From the NCBI RefSeq assembly GCF_000422905.1, contig NZ_AUGY01000026.1:1-64000 (forward strand): a stretch of 64,000 bases of DNA, given 5' to 3'. This document shows positions 37,621-46,607 of this stretch, piece after piece. This stretch comes from Paenibacillus alginolyticus DSM 5050 = NBRC 15375. Its GTDB lineage: Bacteria > Bacillota > Bacilli > Paenibacillales > NBRC-103111. The translations under genes and the position numbers were made by a program. The notes beneath the pieces were generated by a model. It did not search any database. It was not told where the DNA came from and saw only the letters and a program-made list of their open reading frames with translations. Numbering within the stretch: the first letter of the stretch is position 1; every line of letters starts with the position of its first letter.

Positions 37621-39276
37621 TCACATTTTTATTTCCGGATTCAAAAGCTGATATGCCCGTATCCCCACCTGCAGCGCCAAGCGCTTTTCCGGCAGCATGT
37701 AGTCGGCTCCAAGGAGCTCTTCTATTTTTTCCAAACGGTAATACAGGGATTGTCGGACGATAAAAAGCTGCTGGGCAGCGATTTGCTTAGAACCATCCGT
37801 GTCGAGGTAAACCTTGAGCGTGCGCAGGAGCTCGCTGCCTTTCATCTGATCATGATCGATGATCGGTCCCAAATAGGTGCGGACAAAAGATTGTAATATC
37901 TGTTTATCTGGAATGTGAAATAACAATTGAAATACGCCTAGCTCATCAAAAAACAATACCTTCCCTTGCAGTGTTGGAGCAAGCGAAATCGCTTGAAGCG
38001 CCTCTTGGTAGCTAATGTGAGCTTGCAAAAAACTTCGATTACTCTGTCCAACGCCAATGGTTAACTTGATCTCATCCTCGGCTTTCAGGTATTGAATGGA
38101 TTGGAAAACCTGCTGAAGGCGTTCTTTGGACGGTCGTTTTTTTGTTGCTTTATCAAAGGCTACGACGACGAGCCGATTATTTTTCAACGTGATCAATGGA
38201 TGAAAGGAATGCTGCTCGAAAACGGATCTTACAGCAAGTGAAAGATGAATCCCCGAAGACTCCACACCCTCCTCTTCCGTGTTTTCCCCCTCCGCTTGTT
38301 CATGCTCAAACTCGATTAAGATAACGTGATAGGGAAGCTCGTTAAGCCGCTTAAATTCAGTCCCAATCAACACTTTTATTTGCTCTTCGTCACGAATCCG
38401 CAGATGCAGCAGATCATCAACCCAAAGCGTCTGTGAATACAATTTACGCTCCTCGATATAGCGTTTGCGCAGCAAATCTTGTGCGATAGACAATGAGGCT
38501 GAGTCTAGAATTAAGTATTCATATTCCTGCGGCTTTCGGCTGAAAACCAGGATAATATGCGCCCATGTTTTGCCCATTGCCCCAACGGGTTGTACGATAA
38601 CCGTTTGACCCTCAACTTCCATCACGGAAGGAGCCGCTGTATTACCATTATTCGGGCTTTCGACCAGACGACTTTCTAGAAATTCCAACCACTGTCCTGA
38701 CTCCCGGCTCCCTAAATGAGGGATAAACTTGGGCTGTCCATTCAGAGGAACATAAATAACTTGAGCTTTGGTACTGCTTTGCAGCAGCCCCAGTACATGA
38801 GAAACACCTTGTGAAGATAGTGTCATTCGATGGAATTCTCGCGATATTTTCTCCAAATCCTGAAGCGCTTTATGGTGTTGGTTGATGATATGCGCATGAA
38901 TATCCTGCGTAATGTCGATGAATCGCACAGCTTGCGGAAAAATAATGAGCGGGAATTGATAGGATTCCGCCGCTTGTATCCATTCTTGTGGCACTGAACT
39001 CAAGTAATGTCCCATTTCAATGCAGAGGCATGACACGTATTTATTGATCAATTGCTCCAGATACGTCATGAATAAATCCGTATCGCTCTTGAAGGCAGCC
39101 CCTGTCGTAAGGATCATTTCTCCGCCTTGCAGCAGTTGTTCAAACTGAATCACTTCAATGATATGTACCCAGCGGACTAGACGTTGTATTCCCTCTTTAC
39201 CTGCCGCGATATAGGCATGCTGAAAAGTGGGCCGTCCCAGTACTTCCTGCAGCGTTAATTGATAATTTTGATTCAA
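37621..39276 (-). CDS. PucR-family regulator (AdeR-like)
   Basis: 551-residue regulator with an N-terminal PucR domain (TLQEVLGRPTFQHAYIAAG), a GGDEF-like middle region and a C-terminal PucR helix-turn-helix (QIAAQQLFIVRQSLYYRLEKIEELLG in part). The start is taken as TTG 39276 behind GTGGAG; the frame is open to 39429 but the extra 51 residues look non-coding. Its position upstream of ald matches AdeR, the alanine-responsive activator of ald in Bacillus. Confidence 0.82.
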   Translation of the reverse strand: MNQNYQLTLQEVLGRPTFQHAYIAAGKEGIQRLVRWVHIIEVIQFEQLLQGGEMILTTGAAFKSDTDLFMTYLEQLINKYVSCLCIEMGHYLSSVPQEWIQAAESYQFPLIIFPQAVRFIDITQDIHAHIINQHHKALQDLEKISREFHRMTLSSQGVSHVLGLLQSSTKAQVIYVPLNGQPKFIPHLGSRESGQWLEFLESRLVESPNNGNTAAPSVMEVEGQTVIVQPVGAMGKTWAHIILVFSRKPQEYEYLILDSASLSIAQDLLRKRYIEERKLYSQTLWVDDLLHLRIRDEEQIKVLIGTEFKRLNELPYHVILIEFEHEQAEGENTEEEGVESSGIHLSLAVRSVFEQHSFHPLITLKNNRLVVVAFDKATKKRPSKERLQQVFQSIQYLKAEDEIKLTIGVGQSNRSFLQAHISYQEALQAISLAPTLQGKVLFFDELGVFQLLFHIPDKQILQSFVRTYLGPIIDHDQMKGSELLRTLKVYLDTDGSKQIAAQQLFIVRQSLYYRLEKIEELLGADYMLPEKRLALQVGIRAYQLLNPEIKM

Positions 39277-39411
39277 AGGAGTCACTCCACTTTCTTTCCA
39301 CTCATATCTAAAAGTTATCCACAACCGTCCAATTAGGCTATTTGTGGATAAATACGCTTCAGCAGCTAATTGACCTAAGTTCAAGCTAGTTGTCATTCTA
39401 AGTTTACACGA

Positions 39412-39449
39412 AAAAAGCGCCTGTTTCATTAAGAAACAGAACGCTTTTT
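39412..39449. terminator. Terminator of the LacI-GH88-DUF2264 operon
   Basis: AAAAAGCG…CGCTTTTT with an inner TGTTTC/GAAACA stem. Confidence 0.75.
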
Positions 39450-39462
39450 ATGCAACAATCGA

Positions 39463-40614
39463 TTATAACGCTTTATCAATGGCAACCGTTTGCCCTGACC
39501 ATACCCTCTGAGACGTCCAAGGGGTATCTGCCCCCTGCCAAAATTCGTCATCTGCTGGCAATCCTAACGGAAGGAAAACAGCTGAACATAAGTACAGGCT
39601 GCCTGTGGAAATATACGTTTCGCCAAGCTCAGGCTGGTGTCCGCATAATCCAATCTTCAGCCAGCCTGCCTCATCGAAGGTGCCTGGGGCTTCAATCAGC
39701 CTGTGAATGACCGAACTTAGTGCGCATCTCACTTGAGCTGGCGCAACACCATCGGGTAGTTCACGTCGCAGCGACATGTGTGCAAGTGATTGAAAAGCGC
39801 CAAAACGATAAGCAAGCGACCGACCAGTAACAGGAAACGTCCCCTCAGGTGAAATCGATCGTTCCTGCACGGCCGCATAACGCCGTGCTCTAATCAAAAT
39901 ATTCTCGCGCATTCCAGCCCAATCATCGTAATGCCCATGTACATGCTCAACGATATCAACCAACATGGGTTGAATGACGAAACTGTTGTAATAATCGGCA
40001 TGATAGTGCGGACCATCGCCGTACATCCCATCACCTAGATACCACTGCTCGTGCTGTTTAAGGGCAAAATCCACGCGCATGGCATCCCAATCCTCGCCAA
40101 TCACCCCTAAAGCCGTTTCGGTCATAGCAGCGAACAAGAGCCAGTTGTTGAAACCTGGTTTGCGCGTTCTTGTTGCCTTCATGGCTTTCACCAGATTGCC
40201 CTGAACGCGGCTATCCAACTGATGCCAAAGCGTATTAGGGGCTCTTAGGATCGCATTAGCCAGGAATGCTGTATCTACAATCGGCTGCATGCCTTTGGAA
40301 AAGTTCAAAAAATCAGGCGACTCTGGATCCGTCGCAGCGTCCAGACCAGCTCGGACTAGCTCGCCGTAGTGAATGCGTAGCTTCTCTTCCTCGGCATCTT
40401 GAGCTGGACTTTCTAACCACGGTGCCATGCCTACCAGTGTTCGTGCGAATGCTTCTAGATGCGAATACTGGAGCTGCTCTTCTTTTTTATTCTCTACTGG
40501 CATTGTTGCGCGCAGCTTTCTAGATGCCAATGCCTTTATCACAGGATCAGCGATGCGTTGCATCGTAGCCAACCAATATGCACGGTCATTGCAGGCTGCA
40601 GCTTGATTACTCAT
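39463..40614 (-). CDS. DUF2264 protein
   Basis: 383-residue cytoplasmic protein of the DUF2264 family, often found in polysaccharide-use loci and predicted to be an alpha/alpha toroid. Aromatic and His-rich motif GDGMYGDGPHYHADYYNS lies near residue 203. The ATG lies inside the last codons of the GH88 gene (8-base overlap). Probably acts on an oligosaccharide or its modification; no activity is established. Confidence 0.83.
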   Translation of the reverse strand: MSNQAAACNDRAYWLATMQRIADPVIKALASRKLRATMPVENKKEEQLQYSHLEAFARTLVGMAPWLESPAQDAEEEKLRIHYGELVRAGLDAATDPESPDFLNFSKGMQPIVDTAFLANAILRAPNTLWHQLDSRVQGNLVKAMKATRTRKPGFNNWLLFAAMTETALGVIGEDWDAMRVDFALKQHEQWYLGDGMYGDGPHYHADYYNSFVIQPMLVDIVEHVHGHYDDWAGMRENILIRARRYAAVQERSISPEGTFPVTGRSLAYRFGAFQSLAHMSLRRELPDGVAPAQVRCALSSVIHRLIEAPGTFDEAGWLKIGLCGHQPELGETYISTGSLYLCSAVFLPLGLPADDEFWQGADTPWTSQRVWSGQTVAIDKAL

Positions 40615-41728
40615 ACCAGTAACCTTTGATTCCTTTTTCCATCCGTACGAGAGCTTCTAAATAGTAATAGTCACCCCAGATCATGTAATCATCTGGAGCA
40701 CTTCCACCACGAACGTGATAGGAACCGCGTTCGATGAAGCCTTGAGCATCAGGCTTGCCAATGGTTGCGTAGGATTTAACTAGCCCAGTCATGGAGCGCT
40801 GAATCGCATTTTCCAAATATGCACGGTCAGCATCATCAGCAGCCAAGTGTTCCAATAGCTCTAAGGCTCCCGCTGAAGCAATCGCAGACGCTGAGCTATC
40901 ACGGTTCGTTTCTGCGTTCACCGGCGCATTGAAATCCCAGTAAACCACATCATCCTGCGGCAAGCGGTCAAAGAAGTAACGCGCTAAGCGCTTGGATGTT
41001 TCTAAGTAAAGCGGGTTTTTCGTATAGTAGTACGAAAGCGCGAATCCATAAATTCCCCAAGCTTGACCGCGAGTCCAAGTTGAACCATCTTGATACCCCT
41101 GATGCGTTCCGCCATGAAGTGGTTCACCACTCTCTTGATCAAAGTAAAACGTGTGGAAGGATGAATCATCGCCGCGAACCAAATAGCGGCGGCTCAAATC
41201 CGCATGAATCACGGCAACCTCCTTGTATTTGACATCGCCAGTTTGCTCGTATGCCCAGTACAAAAGTGGTAGGTTCATCATGCAATCAATGATGATACGT
41301 CCTCCATTTTCTTTGTCCCCTTCAGGACCCCAAGCTTGAATATATTGACCCTTCGGTCTCCAGCGCTTCATCAGCACATCGGCAGCTTGCAGCGTAAGTT
41401 GTTTCGCAGCTTCATCTTTCTCAATAATCCATTGCGCTTTAGAAGATAGAGAATATAAGAACCCGATATCGTGGTGATCTAGTGCAACATTGTTTTCCAG
41501 TCTGCGCTTAAAGCTCTCCACTGTTTTCTGAGCGGCTTGCTGGAACGCTTTGTCACCGCTATATTCGTAGCCAAGCCACAAAATACCTGACCAGAAGCCG
41601 TCTGTCCAATCTGTATTCGGATTCAAATGATACACATCGTTCTCACTAACGTGAGGAAATAAATCCCCAAAACGTTCGATATTCACTTTCGTTTTTTGCA
41701 AAGCATCTTCAATGGCTTGTTTCCACAT
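40607..41728 (-). CDS. GH88-family unsaturated glucuronyl hydrolase
   Basis: 373-residue enzyme that hydrolyses unsaturated uronic acid from the end of oligosaccharides made by polysaccharide lyases. The two catalytic aspartates fit Asp87 (DHHDIGF) and Asp148 (IIIDCMMN), close to Asp88/Asp149 of the Bacillus GL1 enzyme. No signal peptide, so it works on imported oligomers. Second gene of the LacI operon. Confidence 0.9.
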   Translation of the reverse strand: MWKQAIEDALQKTKVNIERFGDLFPHVSENDVYHLNPNTDWTDGFWSGILWLGYEYSGDKAFQQAAQKTVESFKRRLENNVALDHHDIGFLYSLSSKAQWIIEKDEAAKQLTLQAADVLMKRWRPKGQYIQAWGPEGDKENGGRIIIDCMMNLPLLYWAYEQTGDVKYKEVAVIHADLSRRYLVRGDDSSFHTFYFDQESGEPLHGGTHQGYQDGSTWTRGQAWGIYGFALSYYYTKNPLYLETSKRLARYFFDRLPQDDVVYWDFNAPVNAETNRDSSASAIASAGALELLEHLAADDADRAYLENAIQRSMTGLVKSYATIGKPDAQGFIERGSYHVRGGSAPDDYMIWGDYYYLEALVRMEKGIKGYWYE

Positions 41729-41735
41729 GATCGAT

Positions 41736-42764
41736 TCACTCCGTTTTGTATGATTTGGTTGATTCTCGTTCTATGAAAGTAAGCGGGACCTCGATCTCAC
41801 GTTCCTCACCTGACTCAGCCTTATTGCCAAATTTATGCAGCAGTTTGTTAATGGCCGATTGGGCTTGATAGCTATAAGGAATGTCCCAGCTTGATATACC
41901 TGGATAACTTTGTTTAGCAATATAATCGTTATTAATTCCAATAATCTGAAGCTGGCTTGGAATCGCAATTCGCAGCTTATTGGCTGCCGATAAGAGCCGC
42001 AGGGCAACATGGTCATCAAAAGCGATCATACCTACGGGCATCGCATGGCGCTGTAATAAGCTTGAAAGAAAAGCTTCCATATCCAAATCTTTCGCGTCCA
42101 CGATCTCATGAATGACATCGCTTGCATATTGCCGGATCCCGGCATTGAAACCCTTGCGGCGCTGCTCGTCGATGACTTTCGAACCTATACTGCCCACATA
42201 GCAAAGCGCTTTACAGCCACGTTCTACCAACAATTTAGTGGATTGTTTGCATGCCTCGGCAAAGCCTAAATTCACTGCACCTAACGCAATATCCTCCGGC
42301 CAGTTCCAACCATTAATAAGGACTAATGGTGTACCGCTGTTTACGATCGAACGTGTAGATTCGAATCCCATGGCTAGACCATGACAAATCAATCCGTCTA
42401 CTCTGCGCTGCAGCAAAACTTCGAGATTTCTCCGCTCAATATCCGGATCGAATCCCCCAGAGGAAAACACAGATAAGTGATACCCCGCATTATGTGCTTC
42501 AATCTGCAAATGCTCAGCAAGCTCTCCATAGTAATTCGTTAACCCTGGTAAGATGAGGCCGATCTCATACGTCTTGCTGCGGCTTAACCCCGCTGCCATC
42601 GTATTCCGCCGATAACCTAATTGCTCAGCAGCCAATTCTACCTTGCGTATCGTCTCCTTGGACGAACGAATACCACCTCGATTCAGCACATTGGAGACTG
42701 TGGCAATGGATACTCCTGCTGCTGCCGCCACTTCTACAATTGTGACTTGTTTAGGCTTGCTCAT
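41736..42764 (-). CDS. LacI-family transcriptional regulator
   Basis: 342 residues: an N-terminal helix-turn-helix and hinge helix (TIVEVAAAAGVSIATVSNVLN region) and a periplasmic-binding-protein-like effector domain. First gene of the operon with GH88 and DUF2264. Two palindromic operators lie upstream at 42785 and 42817, so it probably represses itself and those enzymes; a near copy of one operator at 32503 suggests it also controls the 30.8-kb operon. Confidence 0.9.
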   Translation of the reverse strand: MSKPKQVTIVEVAAAAGVSIATVSNVLNRGGIRSSKETIRKVELAAEQLGYRRNTMAAGLSRSKTYEIGLILPGLTNYYGELAEHLQIEAHNAGYHLSVFSSGGFDPDIERRNLEVLLQRRVDGLICHGLAMGFESTRSIVNSGTPLVLINGWNWPEDIALGAVNLGFAEACKQSTKLLVERGCKALCYVGSIGSKVIDEQRRKGFNAGIRQYASDVIHEIVDAKDLDMEAFLSSLLQRHAMPVGMIAFDDHVALRLLSAANKLRIAIPSQLQIIGINNDYIAKQSYPGISSWDIPYSYQAQSAINKLLHKFGNKAESGEEREIEVPLTFIERESTKSYKTE

Positions 42765-42784
42765 ACTTGTTTCAACTCCGCTTT

Positions 42785-42798
42785 GTTAAACGTTTAAC
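42785..42798. promoter_or_regulatory. LacI-type operator O1
   Basis: Perfect 14-bp palindrome GTTAAACGTTTAAC with the central CG of LacI-family sites, about 20 bases upstream of the regulator start. Confidence 0.7.
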
Positions 42799-42816
42799 AT
42801 TCTCTATTAGCTTAAA

Positions 42817-42830
42817 TTGAAACGTTTAAC
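42817..42830. promoter_or_regulatory. LacI-type operator O2
   Basis: TTGAAACGTTTAAC, 32 bases (three helical turns) from O1. Near-identical to the site at 32503. Confidence 0.7.
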
Positions 42831-43039
42831 CTGTCAAGAGATAAAATAAATGCATCTATTAGAGACTTTTGTATGGTAATAAGACAAAATCCATATGAAT
42901 CACCTTCAGATCCACAGCACACGCTGCGGATCTATTTTTGTGATCATTTACATAAAAAAAAAATAAAACCTTTTATACTTTTCTTACGTAATACTGTTTA
43001 TGCATGACATTCTTTCAGGGTTAGGGAGGTTTCTTGCTT

Positions 43040-43132
43040 ATGACAACAACACTCGCTTTTCACCAAACCGCTTCGATCCGAGACGCAATCTCCATGTTGG
43101 TCTGGTATCTACGAAAGAAGCGAAGAGCATAA
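43040..43132 (+). CDS. Candidate small protein, 30 residues
   Basis: ATG preceded by TTAGGGAGG at good spacing. The peptide has a polar start (MTTTLAFHQTASIRDA), a short hydrophobic helix (ISMLVWYL) and a basic end (RKKRRA). No homologue recognised. Short enough to be chance, but the ribosome site is strong and it precedes hairpin copy B and a terminator on the same strand. Confidence 0.4.
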   Translation: MTTTLAFHQTASIRDAISMLVWYLRKKRRA

Positions 43133-43169
43133 CATACTCGTATCACCATGAAAAAATACATTCTTATAC

Positions 43170-43212
43170 ACGCCCATGACGTCCAGTAGGACGGAAGCGT
43201 TTGTCGAGATTG
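43170..43212. repeat. Dispersed hairpin element, copy B
   Basis: ACGC-N6-CGTCC-AGTA-GGACG-GAA-GCGT followed by TTGTCGAGA. It has the same architecture and tail as copy A at 12097. Confidence 0.5.
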
Positions 43213-43217
43213 AATGG

Positions 43218-43269
43218 AAAAAGGCTGCTCCTCTGAAGAATGAATTTCTTCCAGAGATGCAGCCTTTTT
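43218..43269. terminator. Bidirectional terminator (SDR gene / small ORF)
   Basis: AAAAAGGCTGC (43218-43228) pairs with GCAGCCTTTTT (43259-43269), with an inner stem TCTGAAGAA/TTCTTCCAGA. Confidence 0.75.
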
Positions 43270-43325
43270 ACTGTTTGTAATGAATAAAAGATTATGGGTT
43301 AGCACCCTTCGATTCGCTTATCAAC

Positions 43326-44108
43326 TTAGAGAGCCGCACTCTTACCGCCATCTATATTGACGGAAGTGCCAGTAACATAAGAAGCTGCATCCGAGGATAA
43401 GAAGGTGATCACATTAGCTGCTTCCTCCGCATTCCCAATTCGGCCGAGCGGAATGTCATGCTTGGGATCCGATGCATACTCTTCCCAAGTCTGCTCTGGC
43501 GCCTCGCGCTTCCAGCCTCTCTCAATTTGGCTGCTGCGAATTTTCCCAATGCAGACGGTGTTCACACGAATCTGGGCGGATGCCAGGTCTTTGCTCATCG
43601 CATTCGTTAATGCAAGGCCTGCGGCACGGCTGACCGATGTTGGCAGCGAAGAAGCAGGTGGTGTTTTGGATGCGGAAGTCGTTATATTTACAATAGAACC
43701 GCCTCCTGCTTGACGCATGTAAGGGATTGCATAACGGGAGCAATGAATGGCTCCAAATAATTTCAACTCAAGATCTTGCCGCCATAGCTCCGTGCCTACC
43801 TCTTCAAAAGGCTGGGCTGCAGACGTACCCGCATTGTTTACCAGAATATGTAAACCCCCGAATCGCTGAATGGTTTGTTCCACAGCACGCTGACAGTCGG
43901 CTTCCGAGGTCACATCCGCTTGAATCGCAAGCACCTCACCCTCTGTCAAATTAGCAATATGGACAGCGGCTTCTTGAAGCTGCTCCTTATTCCGAGCGAG
44001 TATCGCAACTTTAGCTCCCTCTCGCGATAAGGAAATCGCTGTTGCCAATCCAATTCCTTTACTTCCCCCAGTAATCAAAGCTACCTTGCCCTGTAATCCC
44101 AAATGCAT
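43326..44108 (-). CDS. Atypical short-chain dehydrogenase/reductase
   Basis: 260-residue Rossmann enzyme with cofactor motif TGGSKGIG and structural NNAG. The catalytic Tyr-x-x-x-Lys is replaced: where YSASKAA is expected the sequence reads TSVSRAA, so Tyr is Thr and Lys is Arg. This places it among the divergent SDRs, whose catalysis is uncertain. Start at ATG 44108 (MHLGLQGK) after AGGAAG. Single gene. Confidence 0.82.
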   Translation of the reverse strand: MHLGLQGKVALITGGSKGIGLATAISLSREGAKVAILARNKEQLQEAAVHIANLTEGEVLAIQADVTSEADCQRAVEQTIQRFGGLHILVNNAGTSAAQPFEEVGTELWRQDLELKLFGAIHCSRYAIPYMRQAGGGSIVNITTSASKTPPASSLPTSVSRAAGLALTNAMSKDLASAQIRVNTVCIGKIRSSQIERGWKREAPEQTWEEYASDPKHDIPLGRIGNAEEAANVITFLSSDAASYVTGTSVNIDGGKSAAL

Positions 44109-44203
44109 CGCTTCACGCTTCCTTTCCTTCAATTCTTAGTTGGGTCCTTCAATAATTCTAGCATACTCCTATTCCACTTCTTTTTTCAAATTTCAATGGG
44201 TTT

Positions 44204-44227
44204 AAAAAAGAGGAGCCTAGGCTCCTC
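44204..44227 (-). terminator. Terminator of the oxidoreductase pair
   Basis: Palindrome GAGGAGCCTAGGCTCCTC followed on the minus strand by six T. Confidence 0.7.
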
Positions 44228-44253
44228 CTGATAAATCTTATAGCTTTGACGCA

Positions 44254-45339
44254 CTATTCATTCAAATAAACGGCTTTCCCTGTGCGTGCAGACTCATAAA
44301 TCGCTTCAAGAATTTGTGAAACGACATATGCTTGCTCAGGTGTCACAACAGGATCGATATCATTTTCAATGGCTTTAATCCATGTACGCATTTCCAAATC
44401 TGCATCACTTTCCTTAGCGCCGTCATAGAAAGCAACACCGCCTGCTTTCAGATCCACCTCAGTTGTAAATAAGCGGCTATGTTTCTCACCGTTGATGCGA
44501 AGCCCGCCTTTCATATCAGCTCCGCCTTCCGTACCGCTTAATGAGCATTTAGCCTCATCGACTTCAAGCGTATTCAGTGCCCAGCTGGATTCCAGCATAA
44601 TTGTAGCCCCGTTTTCCATGACGATCATACCGAAAGCAGAGTCCTCCACGGTGAATTTACTAGGATCCCAAGGCCCCCAAGCATTGGCCGCATTTTCTTT
44701 TTGAGACAATTCGTGGTACTTCGTTCCCAGAACCACTTTCGGCTTGTAGTTGTTCATCATCCAAAGCGTTAGATCCAAAGCATGTGTACCGATATCAATA
44801 AGCGGTCCTCCGCCTTGCTTTTCTTCATCCAGGAATACGCCCCATGTTGGAACTGCGCGACGACGAATGGCATGCGCTTTCGCGAAATAAATTTCGCCAA
44901 GCTCCCCTTCCTCACATACGCGCTTCAAATGCTGGCTATCAGCCCGGAAACGGTTGTTGTAGCCGATTGTTAGTTTCTTGCCAGTACGCTTCGCAGTTTC
45001 AACCATGCGCTTAGCATCCGCTGCTGTTTTGGCCATTGGCTTCTCACACATCACATGCTTGCCAGCTTCTAGCGCAGCAATGGCAATTTCGGCGTGTGAA
45101 TCATTCGGTGTTAACACATGAACGATATCAATCGTCGCATCCTGCAAAAGCTCTTTGTAATCCTCATATACTTTAGCGGTTTTAGAGCCATATTTCTCAG
45201 CGGCAGTTTCAGCCTTCTCTTGCACGATGTCACAGAATGCGACCAATTCAACATTCGAAAGCTTTTTCAAACTTGGTAAATGCTTGCCGTTTGCAATACC
45301 TCCACAACCAATAATACCAATACGGAAAATACGTGACAT
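44254..45339 (-). CDS. Gfo/Idh/MocA-family oxidoreductase (second of pair)
   Basis: 361-residue NAD(P)-dependent sugar or cyclitol dehydrogenase. N-terminal Rossmann motif GIIGCGGIANGKHLPSL, the EKPMAKT motif with the catalytic-region Lys, and a C-terminal Gfo/Idh domain with GGPLIDIGTHALDL. Follows its paralogue by 33 bases; together they may oxidise and re-reduce one sugar. The substrate is unknown. Confidence 0.87.
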   Translation of the reverse strand: MSRIFRIGIIGCGGIANGKHLPSLKKLSNVELVAFCDIVQEKAETAAEKYGSKTAKVYEDYKELLQDATIDIVHVLTPNDSHAEIAIAALEAGKHVMCEKPMAKTAADAKRMVETAKRTGKKLTIGYNNRFRADSQHLKRVCEEGELGEIYFAKAHAIRRRAVPTWGVFLDEEKQGGGPLIDIGTHALDLTLWMMNNYKPKVVLGTKYHELSQKENAANAWGPWDPSKFTVEDSAFGMIVMENGATIMLESSWALNTLEVDEAKCSLSGTEGGADMKGGLRINGEKHSRLFTTEVDLKAGGVAFYDGAKESDADLEMRTWIKAIENDIDPVVTPEQAYVVSQILEAIYESARTGKAVYLNE

Positions 45340-45372
45340 GAGAATACCTCCAGAGTAATGTGTAGTTTTGAG

Positions 45373-46455
45373 TTAATTAGGAAGTTCGATCGTAACTTCG
45401 CGTTTAATGAGCGATGAACGAATAATGCCATCAATAATGGCTTGATTGCGAACGATCTGTTCGCCAGGAATCGGTGCTGGTTTGCCATCCCGGACAGCCT
45501 CTACGAAATCGCGGACCTTCTCGTTAAACAAATTCAGCTTATGATCAATCAGCGGAATTTGGCTTTCCGTGTGATGTCCGCGAACATCGTGGAAATACGC
45601 AATGGAACCCACATTTCCATCAAACACTCCGCTCCATGGCCCTTTACCGGCAGGTGTTACTTTGAGTCCGCCATCCGTACCAAGGAATAACGTTGGTCCT
45701 AGCGTGTCCATATGCATCGCCCAGGAAATTTTGAAATTCAGCACCAGATCGTCTTCAAAACGGATCATCGCCACACCGAAATCTTCCACATCGAATCGAC
45801 TAGCTTCCTTATGATATAACGGATTCGTTCCAAAATAGTTGCTGCTGTAAGCGGATACGGTAAGCGGTTTCGGATACCCCATCGCATTCAGAGCCATATC
45901 TAGTGAGTAGCAACCGATATCAGCCATTGCTCCTGCTCCGGCGATTTCCTTGCTAATAAATGTACCGCCAGGCATACCTCTGCGGCGTCCGCCGCCTGTT
46001 TCAACATAATAGACCTTACCAAGCTGACCAGACTGAACCACGTCCTGAATAATCTTCATATTCGGATCATATCTCGGCTGGAAACCAACATTGAGCATGA
46101 AGCCCGTTTTCTTCGCCGTTTGCGCCATCTCGACGGCTTCTTCCAGCGTGACGGACATCGGCTTTTCCAGCATAACGTTTTTTCCTGCCAATAAAGAATC
46201 TACCGTCGTCCGATGGTGAGCCACATTCGGTGTGCAAATGCTTACCCCATCAAGGTCTAATTCCAACAGCTGCCGATAATCATCAAAGGCTTGTGCCGAA
46301 GGAATTTGCCAAAAATCAATGAATTGTGCCGCTTTGCCTGGTACCGCATCTGCTACCGCTACAATCTCTACGTCAGCTAGCTCACGATAGGCTCTGACAT
46401 GAGCGCCAGCAATACCGCCGCCTCCAATAATGCCGATCTTCAACGTTTTGTTCAT
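45373..46455 (-). CDS. Gfo/Idh/MocA-family oxidoreductase (first of pair)
   Basis: 360 residues with GIIGGGGIAGAHVRAY, EKPMSVT and GAMADIGCYSLDMAL. Related to the downstream gene but clearly diverged. The start at 46455 (MNKTLK) follows GATGAGG; an in-frame start at 46497 lacks a site. Confidence 0.87.
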   Translation of the reverse strand: MNKTLKIGIIGGGGIAGAHVRAYRELADVEIVAVADAVPGKAAQFIDFWQIPSAQAFDDYRQLLELDLDGVSICTPNVAHHRTTVDSLLAGKNVMLEKPMSVTLEEAVEMAQTAKKTGFMLNVGFQPRYDPNMKIIQDVVQSGQLGKVYYVETGGGRRRGMPGGTFISKEIAGAGAMADIGCYSLDMALNAMGYPKPLTVSAYSSNYFGTNPLYHKEASRFDVEDFGVAMIRFEDDLVLNFKISWAMHMDTLGPTLFLGTDGGLKVTPAGKGPWSGVFDGNVGSIAYFHDVRGHHTESQIPLIDHKLNLFNEKVRDFVEAVRDGKPAPIPGEQIVRNQAIIDGIIRSSLIKREVTIELPN

Positions 46456-46564
46456 CGAGTTTACCTCATCGCTATATGATATTAAGACATCTGTCATAAA
46501 TGTAGCATAGGAATAACGATATTTTTAGTCTAACTTTAGGACAATGAGGTTAAGAAATTACGAC

Positions 46565-46597
46565 ACAAAAAACCAGACGGGTGTTAACCCTCTGGTT
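46565..46597 (-). terminator. Terminator of the gene at 46608
   Basis: AACCAGA-GGG pairs with CCC-TCTGGTT; minus strand runs into TTTTTTTG. Confidence 0.75.
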
Positions 46598-46607
46598 AAT
46601 TATGTTT

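Larger units (their letters stand above)
42831..43325. other. Intergenic region with small ORF, hairpin element and terminator
   Basis: About 495 bases between the divergent LacI promoter and the SDR gene. Contents from left: the LacI promoter region, a CACAGCACACGCTG-type imperfect repeat near 42913, a small ORF at 43040, hairpin element copy B and the SDR terminator. Confidence 0.5.

Noticed and set aside
43060-43305. 81-residue minus-strand ORF
   Set aside because: It overlaps the SDR terminator and hairpin copy B and lacks a start site.
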